DNA from: Portulaca oleracea
Lineage: Eukaryota; Streptophyta; Magnoliopsida; Caryophyllales; Portulacaceae
Reading direction: 5' to 3'
Length of the DNA stretch: 64,000 nt
NCBI GenBank assembly: GCA_029582165.1
Contig: CM055883.1
Coordinates: forward strand, 20,120,501 to 20,184,500
The translations under genes and the position numbers were made by a program. Positions 10,235 through 25,200 of this stretch are shown one piece after another. Position 1 is the first letter of the stretch; each line of letters starts with the position of its first letter. Under the pieces are notes generated by a model. It was not told where the DNA came from and did not search any database. It saw only the letters and a program-made list of their open reading frames with translations.

Positions 10235-13200
10235 GTGACCATATTTCTTTCTTTTTTATTTATGGTTTCTCAAGTGTTCATGCTGCAATTAAGACATTCG
10301 CGTCGGCTGTTCATCTACTTTTTTTTTTTTTAATCACTCATTTAAATTTAAGGTGACAGTTTCTGTATGAACATAACATAACACTGATGAAGCATCTACA
10401 CTTTGCCCTGAATTGGGGGTCTTACTTTAATTGTTCACACCCAACACCGCTGCTACTAACATTGAACTCAATTGGGCACTTTTGAAAATACATTCATAGC
10501 TCATCTCAAGTGGTAATCTCCAGTCTGTCACTTGTTCATTATTTTATTAATGAAAATGAGTCATATTTTAATGGCTAACAAGTTTTATGTCTTTGAAAAT
10601 TTCTCATTGAGAATAGTGAACATTTGACTCAATTGGGGTATACTTAAGGTCAATGCAAATTCTTTACACCTTCCCATCCTTTTGGTTTTGGGAGTGTGCC
10701 ATCTAAACTTGATGATCGCAAAATTTGATTGTTGCATAATGTGTGTTTTGAGACCAGACCGTAAGATAGTTACAATGTTGTTGTCCAGGACATAAAAAGT
10801 TGGGAACCTAAAAGAATCGGTGCATTGGTGCTCTATTTAATTGCCGTGATAGTCTCTTGTCAAAAGATATATTCTGCACTTCAAGCTCCCCGTATTGCTC
10901 GTGAGAAAAAAGAATTGATGGATGCATATATGGAGGCATTGATTCCTGAACCGACACCAAGCAATATTAGAAGGTCAGTTCTTCCTTGTCAAGTGTTACC
11001 CGTTGCTATACCTAGCCGCTTATGTAAAGATTCGACATAATTCTCACGGTTTGAATTGCTTATCGCTTGAACAAGGATAAATTGCCTAACTTTTTGGTTG
11101 GATCTCTTTATGAGTAATGCACCATTTGTGGCATCCTTGTTTCAAAATAGTTTTCGTTGACGCTGGCAAACAACCCAATTATATATATAACATACTTGCT
11201 CACTATGTTCTTGCAGTGGATAGAAATGCTTCTATTGCATATTATCGGGAGCAATCCTTAGGGTCTAATGTTTGGTCTCCTTTTTTTGTTCGGGATGGGT
11301 TTGCCGACGAAGGCCATTTGCTTAGTTTTTTCAATGCCCTTAATGTGGCCAAATTAGTGGACTCTTCACAAGACACAGTGAAGTGGGTTTTTGAGTAAGA
11401 GTGGTCCCCCCTTAGTGAACTTCTGTTATTCAAATCATCGTAATATGGATAATTCCTAATCACATCTTTTGGCGGCTGCAGCCTTTGCATATATCATTAT
11501 TTGGAAGTCTCTTGCCCCTTTAAAGATTGCATTTTTTTTGTTTGTGAAGCGACGCAGGGGAGCATCTTGACTTATGATAATTTACCCGGGGGGGGGGGGG
11601 GGGATTATGACTAATAGGTGTAGCATATGCATGAGGGATCTTGAATCTCTAGATCATCTATTGCTTCATTGTGTGACTTTGCTAGATCTCTTTGGGATTT
11701 AGCCTTTGCTTGTCTTGGTGTTTCTTGAGTTATATCCTATTCAATTAGGAGTCATCTCCTATCTTAGGAGAGTTTCTTTGGCAGGAAATCCAAGAAGAAG
11801 AAGGCCTTGGTTATATCATTCACATGTAATTTTTTAAGTCATCTGGAGAGAAAGGAGCCAAAGGGTTCTTGAGAGGTTTGGAATCCCTCTTCAGAGATTG
11901 AAAGACAATTTTGTCAAGTCTCTCTTCTTTTGGGTGAATGGGAAGTCTAGCTCTTCCTATTTTGATGTAGTAGATTTTCTGTACAATTTATGTTTTCGTT
12001 ATACATAACTTTGTATGGTGCTAGGCTGCTAGTTGAGCATCAATTTTTAATTCTAATACTGTATTAATATATATCTTCTTCCTATGTTAGAAAGAATGAC
12101 ATACTTGCTCACTTGCAAAAATAAGAATTAAAGAGGTTTTTTTTTTTTTTTTTTTGTGAATTGCTCCGTTTATGTTTTTTGATGAGAAGACTATCTTTTC
12201 ATAATCTAAGGAAATCATTAAGATGGTAACACTTATTCTTATGCCTGCTTTTAGATAACTCTATTCTTTAGCCTTTAGAATAACCCAACCATATGACAGA
12301 GGACAAGAATAAAGTAATGATCTAAATGTTAGAGAAAGAAGAGAGGATAACATCTAATTTGTGTATTGCTGTTTTTTTTTTTTTTTTTTTTTATAAATTT
12401 TATTTCAAGAACTTTTAACCACTCATATTGTATGCATTTTATTGCAAATCGTAGAGTATCCAAATGAAGGGGAGCCTTGGTGCAACGATTGAGTTGTTGC
12501 CGTGTGATCGTGAGGTCATGGATTCGAGTCTTGAAAGCAGCGTCTTGCAAAAATGCAAGAGAAGGTTTGCCTCCATTACGTTTTTATGGTGGGACCCCTC
12601 CCTGGCCCTCCGCTTGCGAGGACGCTTTGTGCACCAGGCTGCCCATCGTAGAGTATCTAAACCTAAGATTTTCAGCCATATTGTATAACTCGAGCCATAC
12701 GCCTTTCATCAATATCTCATGTCCTGAGTCCGAAAGAGCCATTTATTAACATTTCAATCGCGAAGATCGGTGAATCTAACAAACCTGCTGCACTTGGGTT
12801 AGATAGAATGGAAGAAAAGAAGGGTGGGGTGGGGGGTGGGGGGGGGGGGTGGGGGATCTATACTGCTTTGTAAAATTATGAATAACAAATTGGGTTATTT
12901 AAACAACTTAAGCTACTGCTTAGTGGTCCATTTCATATAGCAAAGTTGGTGTAGGGAGGCATGAAGAATGTAAAACAGTAACACGGTATTCAGAGACATG
13001 ATGGAACTGAAATCACTAAGTCAGAGAATGTGAATACCAAAGATGAGTTTAAACCATGTTGACTAGTTCCATAGTCAACCTCTAGGTTTGAGGGATGTCT
13101 TAGTGCCACGAAGAGAAGATTGAGGAAGTGTTAGATTTTTAGTATGTGGAGTCCGTTGACTATTTGGTGGTGCACTTAAAAGGAAAGAAACTGTAATACC

Positions 13201-16200
13201 CCGGATATGTGGATAAAGTGTGGTTTAAGAGGATTGAAATGACTACTTATATCACCAAAGTACACCTTCTATTATGGTAGCTCATCCGTTGGGAACTCCT
13301 CAGTTAAGCGTGCTTGGCTGGGAGTTGTCTCAGGATGGGTGACCTCCTGGGAAGTTTTCCTAGGCAGTGTGTGAGCGAGGACGAAGCACGCTGGAAAGAC
13401 TCGTGGTGATTTGTGGGGCCAGTCAACGATCCTTAAAAGCAGTTATCGGTAATGTCCGCGGCCCGGGTTGGGTCAGGGCGTTACAAATGGTATTAGAGCC
13501 GACTCGTGACCGTGAGCTGTGCTAGTGGACGGGAGATCCATGGGCAGTCACCTAGCGGGGCAAAGATTCTGGAGTGGATTGTGGCACAACGAGGACATTG
13601 TGCGCTTAAGTGGGGGTGATTGTAATACCCCAGATATGTGGATAAAGTGTGGCTTAAGAGGATTGAAATGACTACTTATATCACCAAGGTGCACCTTCTT
13701 TTATGGTAGCTCATGTGTTGGGAACTCATCAGTTAAGCGTGCTTGGCTGGGAGTAGTCCCAGGATGGGTGTCATCCTGCGTGTGAGTGAGGACGCAACAC
13801 GCTGGAAAGACTCGTGGTGATTTGTGGGGTCAGTCAACGATCCTTAAAAGCAGTTATCGGTAATGTATGCGGCCCGGGTGGGGCCGGGGCGTTACAGAAA
13901 CTCACCTAGATTGAACTAGGAGATCAAATGAGGCATAAAGGAAAGCCCACCAACACACCAACAATCTTGAACCTCTAAAAGATCTTCACTAAGTTGATGG
14001 AAAGGATTAACCACTAATCAACTATAAAAAAGTTCACATTCACCACCATTGAGCAATGGATAAAGAAAAGATGAGATTTTTGAGAGTGTTTGTAAATAGC
14101 CAGCATGTATATTCATAAAGTGGCAAAAGAAGTTCATTACAAAATGGAAGGAGCTATATATGCTAAGGTGCTGAACCCTTCAATTTTTCCCCGGTCACAG
14201 CGTGACCATCAGAGGTCACGACCCTAAGCCTCATGCCTTGCGGAAGGGTCAAGAAAACCCTGACTGGGTCACGGGCGTGACAACCTTGCGGAAGGGTCAA
14301 GAAAACCCTGACTAGGTCACGGGCGTGACATTGGTTGTCACAACCGTGACCTGCCTGTGGCCAAAGTTTGCCATGGGGTGACACGGTCTTGACAAAGAGT
14401 GTGACGCCCGTGACATAAAAACAGCCAAAACCCAAGGAAGGGGTGTCACGACCGTGACCTGCTGTTGCCCGACTTCTTCTTGCCTATCTTCTACCTTTTC
14501 TTCCAATGGTGAACCCGATCCTTGGTGGGTGAAAAAAATAAGGTTGAGTCAACCGGGGAATTATTAGCGCCGATGTCGTAGGCCTTAGGGAACCTCGGGG
14601 GTAGCCCACGAGCCCACAAATGGGAGGGTTGGCCCACGGTCAAAGGCCCAGACATACTTTGATAACAAAATTATGTCTTGGGTCCAAGCCTTGACCCAAC
14701 GAGCTTCCCTGGGGCTTGTGAATTCAATCCCGTGGAGCGCAAGTGTCCGGGTGGGTCCTGGATCAACAAGGCTACCATGCTAAATGAGTTCAAGCTTTAT
14801 TTTTTGAAAACCTTGTGTAGTTGGCATCAAGGTTTACATCATTAAACAGACGTCACCATCTTGGATTGGTGAATTAGATTATTGTAGAGAGCATAACGAG
14901 TTGAGTCATTTTGGTTTTTGTTTAAGTCTCCTTTTGTGTATGGGTGACATCGCCTTGATGTCCTTTAATACATATTTTGATCATAAAAAAGGTGCCAGAA
15001 CATTGTTTGTGGATCAAATCTCCAAATCAGATCTATTTTCACTTATCAGGTGGGGACCCCAGTTTATATTGTGGAAATATCAAGTGTGACCTTCAGTCTC
15101 ATTAGAGAACTAGCACAGTGAACCCTGTGAATAATCTAGTTCAAGAAAACTATAATCTGAACATGATTAATGTATCTTGTCTATGTTATTCAACTACTCC
15201 TTGTGATTTGGTGCTTTGGAAACTTGAAAAAACTTCCCTAACTAAAGTGGGAGAACGAAATGCTACAATTGGTAGCTGGCGATGGTGTTTGGACATAGCT
15301 GCCTCTGCCAATTGAAGGAAAAAATGGACATTTAATTTGAACATATTTATCTGTATACCACTCCCGCTCCCATATTTGCAAATTGTTTTCCATGTAGTAT
15401 AGGAATTGGGCATGCATTTGAGCATGTGATGGGTGTTTCTGAATTCCCTGTAAAAATTGTAGAAAACTATATGACACTGCAGGATGAAAAAAGGCATGTG
15501 GAGGAAGACAATGCCAAAGGGCTTGAAAATTAAGAAGTTTGTTGAAGGGCCCAACAATACCATGATTTATGATAGCACTTACATTGGAGAAGATGCATGG
15601 GAAGATGATATAGAACGTCCTTTGGAAAATGTGAAAGGAATTATTGACAGTGATGCAAGCTTAAATGCAGATGCAAAGAAGACAGTGAAAAAGGAATTTG
15701 GTATTTCAGGTAAGCCAATCATCTTAATATGTTCTCAAAATATTCTAGAATCAATAAACCCTTGACTCTCCTCTTGGTTTTAGGCTTTTGCAGAAGAATG
15801 CATTAGAGAGCATTAATAACCTAACTAATATTTGTTATCAATTCTGGGATCAGCTTCATTTGTTGCCTGGAAAAGCCTCTTCACTAAATTCAACAATCAA
15901 GTTGATGTGTTGGTCAATTCCTGTGCTCGGGTTCTGAAAATGTCTTTGTTGGTAGCTTTTACATTTTTATGTTGCCTGATGCAACATTTGTTTGTGAGTG
16001 TGCCTACTGCCTAGTGCAAGTAGCGTTTGTCAGCTCTGCATCTTCTATAAGTCGTACTAAGTTCAATTTCGGTCTCATGCAAAGAATATTGAGTGAGGGC
16101 AGTTCTTCATTGGATGATTGAACTTTCTGGACGCACCTTTTTGAAACAAACTTATTATGACTTTCATTGCATATCCTATTGTTCCTTTTATTTCTTCTAT

Positions 16201-19200
16201 TTTTTTTTTTTTGGGGGGGGGGGGGGGGAAGTTAGGTAAAAGTATTGTTCTTTTTGTAGTTTAATATTGCATGTTTCTATTGCTGTTGGAATTGTAGCTT
16301 CTGATCAAGAACTTAAAGGATCATGGCGTGAAAGGCTTCAGGCATGGAATGAAGTAATGGAGAAGGAGAAGTTATCGGAGCAGTTGAGCTCTTTGAACAC
16401 TAAGTATGCAGTTGAGTTTGACATGAAAGAAGTTGAAGAGAGTCTTCGGAAAGATCTGGTGGAGAAGGCAGCAGCTGCACATGGAGCCAGGGCTCTATGG
16501 ATATCTAAGCGTTGGTGGCGCTACCGTCCCAAACTTCCATACACTTACTTTCTCGAAAAGCTTGATAGTTCAGAGGTATACTTACTGTGTGACATATATA
16601 CTCTGGTGTCCTGTGGTCTGCTGAGTGTCTCATTGCTGCATTATCAAAAACTATATGTGATTACATGCATTGCTCAGTTAGAAGAGGGTAATAATCAGGC
16701 TTCATTTGTATATTTCTGGCAGGTTGCAGCAATTGTCTTCACTGAGGATCTGAAGAGACTGTATGTGACAATGAAGGAAGGTTTTCCTTTGGAGTACATT
16801 GTAAGTCTCATATGTACTTTGAGCCTATCTGCGCTTGATTGTTCCTGCTTCCTTAAGATTTAGCCATTCCATATCTTTTGGCAGGTTGATATTCCTCTTG
16901 ATCCGTACTTGTTTGAGACTATTTCTAATTCTGGGGTTGAGGTGGATCTTCTACAGAAGCGGCAGATCCATTACTTTCTCAAAGTTGTGATTGCTTTACT
17001 ACCTGGAATCCTGATTTTGTGGTTTATAAGAGAGTCTTTGATGCTTTTGCACATTGCCTCCAGCCGTTTCCTTTATAAGAAGTATAACCAACTCTATGAC
17101 ATGGCATATACAGAGAACTTTATTTTGGTAATTCTTCGAAACATGGTAATGGTGTGTAACCTTTTCTGTTTACTCAGCTAAATTATCATCTTATTCCACG
17201 TGTTTCTTTTGTAGCCTGTTGGTGAAGATGTTGAAACTAAATCAATGTACAGAGAAGTAGTATTAGGGGGTGATGTTTGGGATCTTCTGGACGAGATAAT
17301 GATTTACATGAGAAACCCCATGCAGTACTATGAAAGAGAGGTGAAGTTTGTCAGGGTAATATTCTTTAATCTTTTTCTTCAGATATTACTCGTTTACTTT
17401 GTTGCTTTCCTCTTTTTTCATTTTTTTCCTCTTCTTTTTCCTTTGATGAAGGGGTATCTTTATGTTTTATGTAAATAGAATAGGGCTGAGCATAGTCCAG
17501 TCTGGACTGGACCAAAATTTTTCTATCCAGTCCTCGGTCCAAGGATTTTTCATTTTTGGTCCTCGGTCCTACCCCCGGACCAAACTGAATGGACCGTAGA
17601 CCGACTAAGGACTGAACTTTTTTAATGAGATATTCAATTTTTAGGGTTTCTATGGGGGACCTTGTCTCTCCCCTGTCGCCCCTCGCCCCTCTGAGTCTCT
17701 CACCCTTGGTTTGTCAGTCGCCTGCCCATGCAATAGACGCCGTTGCTGGAGTCTTGACAGTGACCGCCAACCATTGTGCGTCCAGCCCTCAGTCCACCGT
17801 CGCAAATCGTCCGCCCCTGCTCAGCAGTAGACTGCTTGCTGCTGCTGTCCACTCCAGTCGGCCACAGTCCCATCTCGCTTCATAGGCCCACAAACACAGG
17901 TTCAACCCATTAGAAGTTTGATCCATTTGGTCTGTCCAGTCCAAGACTGAAAAAAGTTCGATCGGTCCAGTCCAGGAGCGAACTTTTTCGGTCCAGTCTT
18001 CAGTCCAGGTCAGTCCTCAACTTCAGTCTTCAGTCCATTCGGTCCAGTCCAGGATCGATGCTCAGCCCTAAAATAGAGAAACCAAAGAGAATGGTGCGGC
18101 ATGCATCCTTAAAAAGCTAATTGCAACCTAAAAGAGAGCCATCAACATCCACAAATGACAATTGCACACTTCTGAACAAAGAGGAACAAAGTTCCAAAAG
18201 ATAATGAATTATTAATCAAGTTGTGCTTGATTCACTCAAAGGAGCATTCAACACCATCAAGACTTTTGTTTCAATCCATCCAAATTGAAAACCGTGTGGA
18301 ATAGCTGTAATGATATGCATTAAACTTCTCTTCCAAAGCACCTGTAAGCTGAATAGCTGATACTATTCTTTGACACATCTGGCTGTAACAAAAGTAGCCC
18401 CAAGCAACCTGGTGCTTACTCCTCAACTGTTGAGGGAAATGGGCGATGGAGTAGCAAGTGATAAGAGGTTTTAGACCACTTTTACCGTTGAAGCAGTTGG
18501 TACCCACAATTGTTCTGTGCTTTTTGCAAATTATTCTTTCTGTAGTTTTAGTTGCTGCTGAGTTTAGCATAATTTCCAGTTAGTTCAGGCTTACAACTTT
18601 TCTTATAGATGTGTGGATGATGTATAATATTTATGTTTCTTTTGTAGGGCGTTCTTCTTTCAGGACCTCCAGGTACTGGTAAAACATTGTTTGCAAGAAC
18701 ACTTGCAAAGGAGAGTGGTTTGCCTTTTGTCTTTGCTTCTGGTGCAGAATTTACTGATAGTGAGAGAAGTGGTGCTGCGAGGATTAATGAAATGTTTGCA
18801 GTCGCGTGTAGAAATGTAAGAACTGAACTTGGGCTTTGTTGGAACTTCTCCAACTTGTTTTTTTTTTGGTCTTTGTGTTCAGCTGTTGCTTTTGGGAATT
18901 AAATGCTAAAGTATCTTTTGATAGTACTTTGCTTTTATTCTGTAGTAAGTAGCAAGTGAAATGGGCAGCTCTGCAGTAAGTAGTTAGTAAAGTGGGCAGT
19001 TACATTGCAGTCATTCAGTGTTATGCTTCATCGAAAATGTTATTCATCCATATGCTTTCTTTTCTATCCTCGAGTTTACTCCTTTTCTTTTTGCGTTGAA
19101 GTTGACTGTGATGGTCAGCCAATTCAACTCCTTGCTCTTGTTTTTGATATGAACCGTCACATACTCCCTTTGTTTCGTATTAATTGTCACTTAGTTGACT

Positions 19201-22200
19201 ATTATGGACTCCAATATCATTATTTGATTGATAATTTGTTATATAGTATTTTTATTAACAATTGCAATATTATACTTTTATGAGAGTATTTTTGGTTACA
19301 AATCCAACAAAAAGCGACTAAAGGGTCCTTATATTTTGATGTAATTATTTTAAGGGCCCTTTATTTTGATAAATAATAAATAATTGTAGGGTAACGTTAT
19401 CTTTGTTGTAATTATTTCTGGGGGACATTATGATCTATTTTCCGGCGAACAAAGCATTAATTGCAGTATTTATTGTTGATTAGGGTTAAGTATCTTTGAC
19501 CAACCCTAAACATTAAGGCCTAAAATGATAGTTGACTTCAATTAAAACAACCTTAAATACAAAAATCATTGTTTCGCACATTTTTACATCGGAAAATTGG
19601 TCGGAATGTCCCCCAATAAATAATTACCGCAAAGATAATGTCACCCCAAAATAATTTTTCAAAATATAAGGCCCTTAAAATAATTACATCAAAATATAGT
19701 GGCCTGTTAGTCGTTTTTTTGCAAATCCAATGGTGGTAATTTTATATAACAAGTCATTATATATTGAGAAATTTATGATCAAATTTATTTTGGTTTGACT
19801 GCACAATTTCCAAAGACAACAACTAATATGAAACAGAGGGAGTACTAATTTCCAAAGATGTTGAAATATAGCCTTACTATCATTGTTAACTACCTTCAAA
19901 TTTTGTCTGATCCTTGAAGCCATCCTCTCCATTGAGGTTATTTTCTGCTCCTATTTTTCGACTTATTTAAAATTTCAGTAATCTTTAAATGTTGAAGAAA
20001 AGTACTGTGGGATAAATTCTCAAGAGTATACATCTACATGCCTGGTTCTCGGAGCAGATCTAGACCATCTTTCTGGTAAGATTGGCTTCATGTCCAAGGG
20101 TTTTTAATGAATACCATGTTCAAATACAAAATTCAGGAGTTAACGGTGTTCCTCTGAGTACCTTGCATCCTGATCCATGGAATAATTGGTCGCCTGATTA
20201 GGTCCACATGATGAAGCTTCTACCTTTCTAATATGGATGCATGACTGATGATCTTTCTTCAAACCACTTGAGCTTGTTCCTTCTACTGTTTTGCTGGGTG
20301 ATGTTCCTTTCGCCCCACCGTAAAAAACTGCGGTAGCCAAGAAAACCATATCACAAAAAATACTTGCTGATTTGCTGTTTTCATTTTGAGTTTTAGAGCC
20401 TTCACAATAGGTGCCCAAAATTTCTTATTCTATCGCTGAAAATTTGTCGAGGTTGGGTTGGAAATTATCCATTGATCATTATGGTATTCTATTGAGCACA
20501 AAATTAATGTTTTGATGGCTTCATTTATTCATTATCGACAAACAAAATAATGTGAGGAAATACATCTGTTGGAGACGACATCTAAAGGAAGGACATCCGT
20601 TACACACTAATTTTGTGAAGTTCACTCAATCGAATTCAATAGAAAGCTATGGTGATATTCTAGGAAATTTAATATCTCTCATGGAAAAAGGCTTCTGTTA
20701 GTTATTATCATCTAAGAAGAACGGACTCGAACACGAGGCACGGATACAACACGATATGAACATGGGGACACTCGAGTTTTGAAAAAATAAGGACACAACA
20801 TGTAGTCCGACATGTTCCCTAATTTTACATAGTATTTCATAAAAGATCAAATTCTGTTTTAAAAATGTTTGTTAATAAATACTTTTTCTCTAATAGTTTA
20901 TGATTATGAATTGTAAAACTATAATATAAAACATAAAATTTAATAAAATAATGGAAGATGTACAAAGTTATGTGAAAGAGGGACAAATGTATATGTAAGA
21001 TGGTAAAGCAACAGGCGAGAGCAATGATGTGTTGAAAAGGACATCATAGTTGAGAATGTCTCTATAGGTAGGCAAGCTGAAAATGTCATGCCCATCAATG
21101 ATTCGGAAGTGTTCGAAGGCTAGGATTCACGTTTTCAAGTCCTCCAAGTGTCAGATGTTTATTTTGATAAGTATTTAGTGGACAAGGTTTTTTCATTTGT
21201 CAGATGTTCTTTCTTTGGGTGCACAAGGTGTACAATTAGCAAATGGGTGAAGAGATTGGATTGACACCCCCCTCCCCATGTTTTGCTCTTCTGATTACGC
21301 CTTTCCTTATTTTCTTTGCTACAAATCTGAAAAGATTCTAAAAGGGATGCGATGTGCACTTACTCTTTGTATGTGTGTGCAGGCTCCTTCGTTTGTTTTT
21401 ATTGATGAAGTTGATGCAATAGCTGGAAGGCATTGTAGAAATGATCCTCGACGCAGAGCAACGTTTGAGGCTTTAATTGCACAGCTGGATGGAGAGTATG
21501 TTTCTGATTTGTGTTTTTGTCTGTTGTATTTTGAATATTTAAGGTCACCACTACTAATATTAACGATTAATCGAAGGGGAAGTGACCTAATTGCGTGTGC
21601 ATTTGGTGTAGCTAGTATATTGCACATACAGTAACGGTGACAAAACGATCAAGTGTTATATGTTTCTGTAACCAACCGAAGGTGGTTTTATAAGGAAAAA
21701 AGACAAGTTTTGGAGGAGGGTTTATGCCATCAAATGTGATGTGATTAGTCTTTGGTTAAATGTCCGGCAGACCTCATGCTTTGAATGGACAACTTTGGGG
21801 CACATTGACAAAGGGTGACTGAGAGTCTATTTCATATTTGTTAGTGATTTTGAGAATTGTATATCACAAAAGTGCGTTGATGCGGAAATGCTTTTCCTGC
21901 AAAGATAAAAGTACATTTGAATTGGGCCTCACATCCAAAGGGTGTGTGGCCAAGCAATGCTCCAGGATCCCTTTGTGCCTTTTTTCACCTTGGGCTTTTT
22001 TAATCTAAGTTAACAAGCTAGTTCATTTTTGGTGGCAAGCTGTCTGTCATTACTTGATGTTGGGATTGTTGGACTTTATGTGACTGAAACAAAAATGTTC
22101 CTTTAATACCTTCAACAGAGGAGGTTTCTGGCAGTGGTTATTTATGTTTTTTCTTTGCATCATAAAATTTATTTCATGCCTAAGAAGTACTCCGTGTGAT

Positions 22201-25200
22201 AATAAATGGCATTCTAATGGAATATGGGCTTATTTTCTCCATGAATTAAACTTCCCACTTATTAGCTTTACAGTTTGATCCTTTCAAGTTTACATTAATG
22301 ATGGCTTCCAGTGGCATCCTTCTGCTGTTTCTGTTTATCTTTAATCTTCATTATTTTTGCCTTTTTCTTCAGTAAATGAAATATTTATGTTTTGGTTGAT
22401 CTCATGGATGCAGCAAAGAGAAGACAGGGGTGGACCGTTATTCTCTTAGACAAGCAGTGATTTTTCTGTGTGCTACTAATAGGCCCGATGAACTTGATCT
22501 AGAGTTTGTTCGTGCTGGACGCATAGACCGTCGCTTGTACATTGGATTGCCTGATGCGAAGCAAAGAGTGCAGATGTTTGCTGTGCACAGTACCGGGAAA
22601 CAGCTTGCTGAAGATGTTGATTTTGGACAGGTAACTGGACTTCTGTTGTCTGGGAAAAAAATGTTTGGTGTGTCTTTCAGAAACATCTCTACTTCCCACA
22701 GATAGGATTGCATACATCTAAATCACTGAAGACCACACATCAAGGGAATCATATTTAGTGTAATTTTCTTACTTGATCAGTGTGTGAAATAGAGGTACTA
22801 ACATTATGTTTTGCTGATTGAGAAGTAACTTCTACTTTGCATGTTAAGATCCTTGCAGAAATGAGCACAACCCCACAACCACGGAACTGCCTGTTACTTG
22901 TTCATTATTCTTCGGAGTAAATGTTTCTTTGGCAAGCTTATCTTCAATTTATTATGTTTGACTAATGAAAAATAATTTATGGATGCCCTTATTTTGGAGT
23001 AATGATTTCCCTTAATGTTTACCTTCTACTTTGTCAGTAAGGTTTTGAGAGTGGAGACCTATTGGTAGTGGTTAGTTACATCAGTGCTTGACTTCAACCA
23101 TTATAATGCACTTCCTATAAGGTACACTTGTTCTGGCATCCTCTTCTATTGTAATCACCCATACCTGCCATTGAAGGGCAAGAATTTCTGTTAACTCCAT
23201 TGTGTTTCATCATGGAAGTGGCCATTTGGCCAAGCACAATTATATCATTAATCGTTCTACTCCCTTTATGTATGATGTAAAAACATTTCTTTTCCCTTAT
23301 CCCTCTTATTTTCATTTCTTTTTGTTTTTAGCCCTTTTGCCCCAATTAGTCTATTTCCTCCAACATTAGATCTTCCGATTGTTTGATCAAGACTTCAAGA
23401 GTTCTCTTTAGGTGACATGATAAGGTTAGAAGTTGATATTAGTGGCACATTCTCATCTCATAGTCTTCTTCTAATCGTGCTAATCACTTGGCTTCTTCTA
23501 CCTCTCAGTTTCATAGTTGCCAGGATCGGAGAACGGTACGGGGCGAGGATCGAAAACGGGATCGAAATCGTAAATTTTTAGAAATCCGGATCGGTGGGGG
23601 TAGGTTCAATAGGAACGGTATTTGGGATCGTAATTCGCTGATAAATATTTTTTGGATCGATAAATAAAAACTTCCTCTTATTATAAGTTGTTATTTTATT
23701 AAAGTAGTGTTTAAAAATTATTTATTAGTTTCAAATTGTTAACTTTTAAAATACTAGTATTATTTATAGTCAGCAAGTGTGGTGTTGTTGGGCCTAGTGG
23801 GCTCTTTTTGATGGGCTCTTTTACTTCTCTTATGTGTGCAAGCAACTTTTAAGCCATAACCCTATCCAGCAGAAACCCTAACCCTACTGCAGCTTCTCCC
23901 CTATCCCAAAGGACTGGAAACCGGCTACCTATGGCCGGAGATATCCCTTCCGGTGGAGTCGCAACACCTTCTCGACCAAAAGCCCTCAATCGCTACCTCG
24001 AATACCCATCAATCGGTTTTTCAATTTCTAGATCTAGGGTTTTCGACTTTTCATTTGTCTTTTTCAAACTCAAGTGCCGGTGGTCGGAAATGGCGACTAG
24101 TGTCCGGCAAAAACCCACCCTTGGTTTCATAGCTTCCGTCAACCAAAAGCCCTCAACTTCCACTACATATGGCCACTAGTGTTGGTGACAATCAAATCGA
24201 TTAAATTTGGCGATCTAGGTTGCGATCCTCGCCGACTTGGAGCGCTATCGATTTTCGATTGGGATCGACGACCCCGGAACGGGTATCCAAGGGGGGGGGG
24301 GGTGACCAATTTAGGTAACTATGCTCAGTTTGCATTGGATCTTGGAAGAGAGTGGTCAGCTTTTTCTTTACCATTTAATCCCCATCTTCCTTTCTCTCCA
24401 CGGGTAATTAAACCCACACATTCAACTAATAATTGGGGTTTGGATTTTTATGGAATTGTTCTATGTGTGTGATTGTTAGAGGTTGTTCATGATGCTGTTA
24501 CGAATATTGGTAACTCTCACCATAATGCTTCTAATCGAAACGGTGGAATAAGAGGGCCAGACTTAAAAGTTGGGACCATGAGATCATAACGGTTGTGACC
24601 ATGGAACTGGAAACCCCAATATGTCCCCGTACAAAGTTTTTCTCCAAAGACTACTTATAACAAGAGAACCCAACACGAGAGTGAAGAAGCTCCAAATTTT
24701 GAGGATCCTATACAACAATAATGCTTCCTCAATGAGCCACTGAAGGCACGAAAGGCCATTTGAGATGACACCACCACCACAAGCTCAGAACAATAGAACG
24801 ACTAACTACCTCTACCTTTGATAAGGAAAGAATTTGTTTCTAGCTTGAATGGTACTTCCATTGGTCTAATTCCGGAGAAGGCAAATGCAATCAACATCAA
24901 AGATTTTCGCCCTGTCAGCCTGGCTGGGAGCATTTACAAGCCTTTATCTAAGGTTTTAGCTCTTAGATTAAGTGTTATTGGGGATCCCATTTTAGTTAAT
25001 CACAATGTTGTTGGGGGGTGTCAAATTCTAGATGTTGTTTCAATTGCCAATGAGCTTATTGATTCGAGGGTCAAAGCGAATATGCCAGGAGTGGTGTGCA
25101 AATTAGATTTTGAAATGGCTTATGACCATGTCAATTGGGATTTCCTTCATGTCATGTCCACAATGAGCTTTGGGGGTAAATGGCTTGCTTGTGTGGATTT

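Noticed and set aside
12465..12560. tRNA gene
   Set aside because: A- and B-box-like motifs belong to a SINE with target duplications; no cloverleaf acceptor stem.
13280..13380. 5S rRNA gene
   Set aside because: The 5S-like sequence is partial and lies within both LTRs of a Cassandra element.
14163..14506. - strand frames with HARDPVRVFLTLPQG repeats
   Set aside because: Produced by the 48-bp tandem duplication; no start context or similarity.
15186..15563. 125-codon - strand frame
   Set aside because: Antisense to FTSHI4 intron 2/exon 3, no recognisable features; the + strand exon is well supported.
21319..21627. - strand frame across FTSHI4 exon 9, and similar ones at 22438-22717
   Set aside because: Shadows of conserved AAA exons.
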